From Spirochaetia bacterium (lineage in GTDB: Bacteria; Spirochaetota; Leptospiria; Turneriellales; JAOUOS01): a stretch of DNA of 64,000 nucleotides. Location of the stretch: contig JAOUOT010000011.1 in assembly GCA_029880265.1 (NCBI GenBank), forward strand, positions 1 to 64,000. The letters run 5' to 3'. The notes beneath the pieces are model-generated. The model had not been told where the DNA came from and searched no databases. It saw nothing but the letters and a program-made list of their open reading frames with translations. Below are positions 60,679 through 64,000 of this stretch, in pieces; position 1 is the first letter of the stretch; the number at the start of each line of letters is the position of its first letter. Position numbers and translations under genes: made by a program.

Positions 60679-61680
60679 ATGAAAGTAGCTGTAGACGCCA
60701 TGGGCGGCGATCACGGGGTTAATCCTGTTATAATCGGCTCTGTATTAGCGGCGCGCGAATTAAAGGCAAAAGTTATCTTAGTGGGCGACGGCGAACTTTT
60801 AGAGAAAGAGCTGGCCCCTTATCGCGATGTAAAAAATTCGATAGAGATAGAACATGCCGACGAAGTCGTCTCAATGAATGAATCTCCGGTTAAGGCGGTT
60901 AGAAGCAAAAAAAACTCGTCAATTGTCATATCAACTAGGCTTGTAAAAGAAGCAAGAGCAGTCGGTTTTTTTTCTCCGGGGAACACCGGCGCGACAATGG
61001 CGGCGGCGCTCTCTATTTTAGGCAGACTCGACGGCGTAAAAAGACCCGCTATTGCGGTTCCCATACCCAAAGAAGACGGCACGGTTTCTCTTTTATTAGA
61101 CGCCGGGGCCAATGTCGATTGCAAAACAGAATATTTAACGCAATTTGCCGTTATGGGAGAAATCTACAGCAGAGAAATTCTATCGGTTTTAAGCCCTAAA
61201 ATCGGAATTTTATCAAACGGAGAAGAAGATTCAAAGGGAAATGAATCTACCCAGGCTCTTTTTAAACGATTAAAAAAACTGCCGTTTCATTTTGCGGGAA
61301 ACATTGAAGGAAGAGATTTGTTCGGAATGGGAAAACTCGTAGACGTCATTGTTTGCGACGGATTTACGGGCAATATAACTTTAAAAACCATCGAAGGCTG
61401 CGCAAAAAGTATCTTTAATATTTTGCGGGAAAATATAAAAAAATCGTCTTTAGCCAAAACAGGGGCGCTTCTTTTAAAACCGGCTTTTTCGGCAGTTAAA
61501 CATACGATGGATTATTCTTCATACGGCGGCGCTCCGCTTTTAGGCGTAGACGGAATCGTCATGATTGGCCACGGCTCAAGCGGCGCGCAGGCGGTAAAAA
61601 ACGGCATTCGTGTTACCCTTGAATTTGCCCGGCACAAAATTAACAAAAAAATCTCGGACAATATAAAACGCTTATTATGA
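60679..61680 (+). CDS. plsX: phosphate acyltransferase PlsX
   Basis: A 333-residue enzyme producing acyl-phosphate from acyl-ACP, first step of phospholipid synthesis with PlsY. The N-terminus KVAVDAMGGDHG is diagnostic, followed by SPGNTGATMAA, LDAGANVDCK, NGEEDSKGNES and VCDGFTGNITLKTIEG. Length is typical. The usual neighbour rpmF (L32) is absent upstream, where 216 AT-rich bases contain no gene; fabH and fabD are not here either. It is convergent with ctpA, the two stops touching with no base between. Confidence 0.96.
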   Translation: MKVAVDAMGGDHGVNPVIIGSVLAARELKAKVILVGDGELLEKELAPYRDVKNSIEIEHADEVVSMNESPVKAVRSKKNSSIVISTRLVKEARAVGFFSPGNTGATMAAALSILGRLDGVKRPAIAVPIPKEDGTVSLLLDAGANVDCKTEYLTQFAVMGEIYSREILSVLSPKIGILSNGEEDSKGNESTQALFKRLKKLPFHFAGNIEGRDLFGMGKLVDVIVCDGFTGNITLKTIEGCAKSIFNILRENIKKSSLAKTGALLLKPAFSAVKHTMDYSSYGGAPLLGVDGIVMIGHGSSGAQAVKNGIRVTLEFARHKINKKISDNIKRLL

Positions 61681-63057
61681 TTAATTAAGCAGTTCTAAAG
61701 CTTTTTTTAACTGTACGTCAAATTCTAAATCATAAGGATTGCGCTTTTTATATCTGTTAATTTCTTGCTTTAATAAAAAGCGGGCCGTAAAATCTGAGAC
61801 CTCAAGATTTTTTTCTTTTAATACCTTTTTATATTCGGCCACTGAATTTTCATTGTAATCTTTATGTGTTTTCGTAAAATCAGACAATATTTTTTGGTCG
61901 CGTATATCTTTAAGTTTTTTCTTGTCTTCTTTAGTAAAGTCAAGAGATTTTACTTCATAATCGGGTTCAATGCCTTTTTTATGTATCGAAACGCCTGAAG
62001 GAGTATAATACTTTTGAATGGTTAACGCTATCGCTGTATTATGAGGCAGAGGAATTACGTTTTGAACAGAGCCCTTGCCAAAAGTTTTTGTGCCGACGAC
62101 TTTGCCTCTTTTATGATCTTTTACCGCTCCTGTAACAATTTCGCTTGCCGAAGCCGAGCCGTGGTTTACCAGTATCACAAGCGGCAAATCGCCCGCGATT
62201 GCATTAGATTCTATGGCCGTAAAAATTTTATCTTGCCCTTTTCTTCTGCCTCTGGTAGAAACAATTACGCCTTCTTTTATGAATAAATTTGCCACCTCAT
62301 TTGCGGCGCTTAATAAGCCGCCGGGGTTCCACCTTAAATCGAGAACAATACCTTTTATATTCTTCTGTTTAAATTCAGTAATTGCTTCTCTTATTTCTTC
62401 TGTTGATGTTTTTGAAAATTGTTTCAATTTAATATAACCTACATTGGACGAAGGCACAATGGCGCTTTCTACGATTTTTATTTTGATGATTTCGCGCACT
62501 ATATCAAAATATAAAATCTCGTCTTCGCCTTCTCTGGCAATAGAGATATTTACCGAAGTGCCCGGGTCGCCTCGAAGTCTGCTTACGGCGTCAGTCAGAC
62601 TCATATCGCGGGTCGACTTTTTCTCGATTTCAATAATTTTATCGCCCGGCTGAAGTCCCGCGCGCATCGCCGGCGTATCTTCAATAGGTGAGACTACCGT
62701 TAAAACGCCGTCTCTAATTGAAATTTCAATGCCAAGACCCCCAAATTTACCAGATGTTTCTACCTGAAGTTCGTTAAATTCATCAGGCGTCATAAATCTT
62801 GTATGTGCGTCGTCTAACGAGGCCAATAGTCCCTTGATGGCGCCAAACCAGAGCTCTTTAGCCTGTGTTTCTTCAACATAATCGTTTTTTACATGATGCA
62901 ATACGCTATGAAATAATTCATTTAATTCGGGCTCAGAGATTCCCCCGCTTTCGGCTTTGCCCTGTAATTGGCCCCAGGTTCCCAGAGATATAAGAAATAT
63001 GCCAATTGAAAGGCCAATTATATTTTTTTTAAGTTCGGTCGTTTGCTTTTGTCTCAT
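61681..63057 (-). CDS. ctpA: carboxy-terminal processing protease (S41)
   Basis: A 458-residue periplasmic serine protease. A signal anchor (IIGLSIGIFLISLGTWGQL) is followed by a helical segment, a PDZ domain (about 98-185, FGGLGIEISIRDG, GLQPGDKIIEIE), and the S41 core: LRWNPGGLLSAANEVANLF, VNHGSASASEIVTGAVKD (nucleophile serine) and GTKTFGKGSVQ (catalytic lysine). It trims the C-termini of envelope proteins or degrades tagged substrates. The gene is convergent with plsX with stops adjacent. Def is 53 bases upstream on the same strand, so the two may be cotranscribed. Confidence 0.95.
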   Translation of the reverse strand: MRQKQTTELKKNIIGLSIGIFLISLGTWGQLQGKAESGGISEPELNELFHSVLHHVKNDYVEETQAKELWFGAIKGLLASLDDAHTRFMTPDEFNELQVETSGKFGGLGIEISIRDGVLTVVSPIEDTPAMRAGLQPGDKIIEIEKKSTRDMSLTDAVSRLRGDPGTSVNISIAREGEDEILYFDIVREIIKIKIVESAIVPSSNVGYIKLKQFSKTSTEEIREAITEFKQKNIKGIVLDLRWNPGGLLSAANEVANLFIKEGVIVSTRGRRKGQDKIFTAIESNAIAGDLPLVILVNHGSASASEIVTGAVKDHKRGKVVGTKTFGKGSVQNVIPLPHNTAIALTIQKYYTPSGVSIHKKGIEPDYEVKSLDFTKEDKKKLKDIRDQKILSDFTKTHKDYNENSVAEYKKVLKEKNLEVSDFTARFLLKQEINRYKKRNPYDLEFDVQLKKALELLN

Positions 63058-63110
63058 TTTACCTCTTTGTTTAATGATAATCGCATAGTCAAGAAAAAAA
63101 AGGGTTCTAT

Positions 63111-63662
63111 TTAAATTGCGGTTTTTTCTCTATATTCGGGAATTTTACTTTCTTTTGGAATTTTTCCTTTTTTTATCAATTCAATATCATTTTTTATCAG
63201 TTTTTTTATATCGGGCTCGAGCAAATCGATAAATACCCTGCCATCCATGTGGTCCATTTCATGAAGAAGAGCCCTGGCAAGAAGCATTTCTCCCTCAAGC
63301 GTATTCTCTTCGCCCGATAAATCTTGATAACTTATTTTTACCCACTTTGGCCTTTTTAAGGGCACCGAGATTCCCGGAACCGACAGGCATCCTTCTTCTG
63401 AATCTTGCGTCTCTTCAGAGGTTTCAAGTATTTTCGGATTGACAAACGACCCCTTAATAAAACCCGCTTCTTCAAGATCAATTACCATGATTCTTTGCAT
63501 AAGGCCCACCTGCACCCCCGCTAGACCGACGCCAAGAGCGTCTCTCATGGTATCAAACATATCTCTTACGTTATCGCGAAGTTTTTTATCAAATTCTTTG
63601 ACTTCGACAGATTTCTGATAAAGTCTTTTATCTTGTATTGTCAGTATTCTTTTTACGGCCAT
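63111..63662 (-). CDS. def: peptide deformylase
   Basis: About 183 residues; removes the formyl group from nascent proteins. The three family motifs are GVGLAGVQVG (consensus GxGLAAxQ, with a Gly for the second Ala), EGCLSV with the metal-binding cysteine, and HEMDH with the two metal-binding histidines and catalytic glutamate. The frame extends to a TTG at 63683, but ATG 63662 (MAVKRIL) gives the usual family start. The C-terminal 20 residues (GKIPKESKIPEYREK) are Lys/Glu-rich. It is upstream of ctpA. Confidence 0.94.
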   Translation of the reverse strand: MAVKRILTIQDKRLYQKSVEVKEFDKKLRDNVRDMFDTMRDALGVGLAGVQVGLMQRIMVIDLEEAGFIKGSFVNPKILETSEETQDSEEGCLSVPGISVPLKRPKWVKISYQDLSGEENTLEGEMLLARALLHEMDHMDGRVFIDLLEPDIKKLIKNDIELIKKGKIPKESKIPEYREKTAI

Positions 63663-63835
63663 TTTATTGTTTAATAATAACAATAATTTCTAAACTTGTC
63701 AAGTTGATTTTTGAGCGAATTGTAAAAATTGCCGGGTTTGCAATTTGTTTATATGACAAATACGCATATACGCATATACCCATCTGATACCAGCTTGTTT
63801 TATATTGTATTGAAATGTAAATTTATCTGTAGGTT

Positions 63836-64000
63836 TTATTGCCCCCCTCGATCAGCAATACGCATCATAAAAGTTGTACCCGAAGCGCCGCTTTCTTTGA
63901 CTTCAATTGAACCGTCAAGTTTTTCAAGGGCAGATTGAACAATTGAAAGACCGATACCAGAGCCTTCATATTTTGAGTTTTCATTGGCCCGCTTAAATGG
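63836..64000 (-). CDS. C-terminal end of a sensor histidine kinase, partial
   Basis: Minus-strand frame open to the window edge (54 residues to the TAA at 63836). It holds the G2 box of a HATPase_c domain, YEGSGIGLSIVQSALEKLDG, then SIEVKESGASGTTFMMRI, the terminal strand pair. The 5' part, including the phosphoacceptor histidine and any sensor, lies beyond the window. It is distinct from the orphan kinase at 37.5 kb. Confidence 0.85.
   Translation of the reverse strand, partial: PFKRANENSKYEGSGIGLSIVQSALEKLDGSIEVKESGASGTTFMMRIADRGGQ

Overview
The window is a chromosomal segment of a Gram-negative, AT-rich bacterium. Outer-membrane proteins (porin, OmpA, TolC), many secreted or lipoprotein products with loose spirochaete-style lipoboxes, a motility-accessory (Maf/DUF115) protein, tandem-repeat surface lipoproteins of a style common in Leptospira-like genomes, and a K+-dependent membrane pyrophosphatase together suggest a Spirochaetota-like organism. 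This is inference from gene content; no rRNA or other strict marker is present.

Layout. 1-4.6 kb: 3' part of a secreted PPC-repeat surface protein, a coiled-coil membrane protein, and two adjacent toxin-antitoxin modules (DUF433/DUF5615, the latter with a probable frameshift, and VapBC). 4.6-9.8 kb: aconitase B, two tandem small heat-shock proteins behind a CIRCE-like HrcA site, and a TPR protein. 9.8-12.9 kb: two outer-membrane beta-barrels. 12.9-16.1 kb: coaE, a SPOR protein, argF and an esterase-like protein lacking its catalytic serine. 16.1-23.1 kb: pyrophosphatase pump, a divergent receiver protein, nadB, rpmE, OmpA. 23.1-36.3 kb: a membrane-bound [NiFe] hydrogenase (small and large subunits, cytochrome b, maturation protease), a 2442-residue repeat surface protein, then a nickel transporter and HypB. 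36.4-40.5 kb: tsaD, an orphan histidine kinase, a methyltransferase, a heme lipoprotein, a histone-like small protein. 40.6-49.5 kb: a large repeat lipoprotein with a TolB/CsgG-like partner, a HEAT protein, an acidic amino-acid symporter, a diguanylate cyclase. 49.6-56.8 kb: an efflux operon tetR-tolC-RND-RDD with a strong palindromic operator. 56.8-64 kb: a solitary DNA methyltransferase, Maf-like protein, lipoprotein, small genes, plsX, ctpA, def, and the tail of another histidine kinase.

How the genes work together. HyaABCD would oxidise periplasmic H2 and pass electrons through cytochrome b to quinone; the nickel transporter and HypB supply nickel to the large subunit, while HyaD trims its C-terminus. 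The efflux operon is unusual: the RND permease carries an inserted WD40-like propeller of about 300 residues in its second periplasmic loop, and no membrane-fusion protein gene lies in the operon. This is the most unusual object in the window. Other points of interest are an aspartate replacing a proximal-cluster cysteine in the hydrogenase small subunit, a pseudo-esterase in the argF operon, a receiver domain with a long insert and histone-H1-like tail, and three places where a one-base change in a homopolymer would extend a reading frame.
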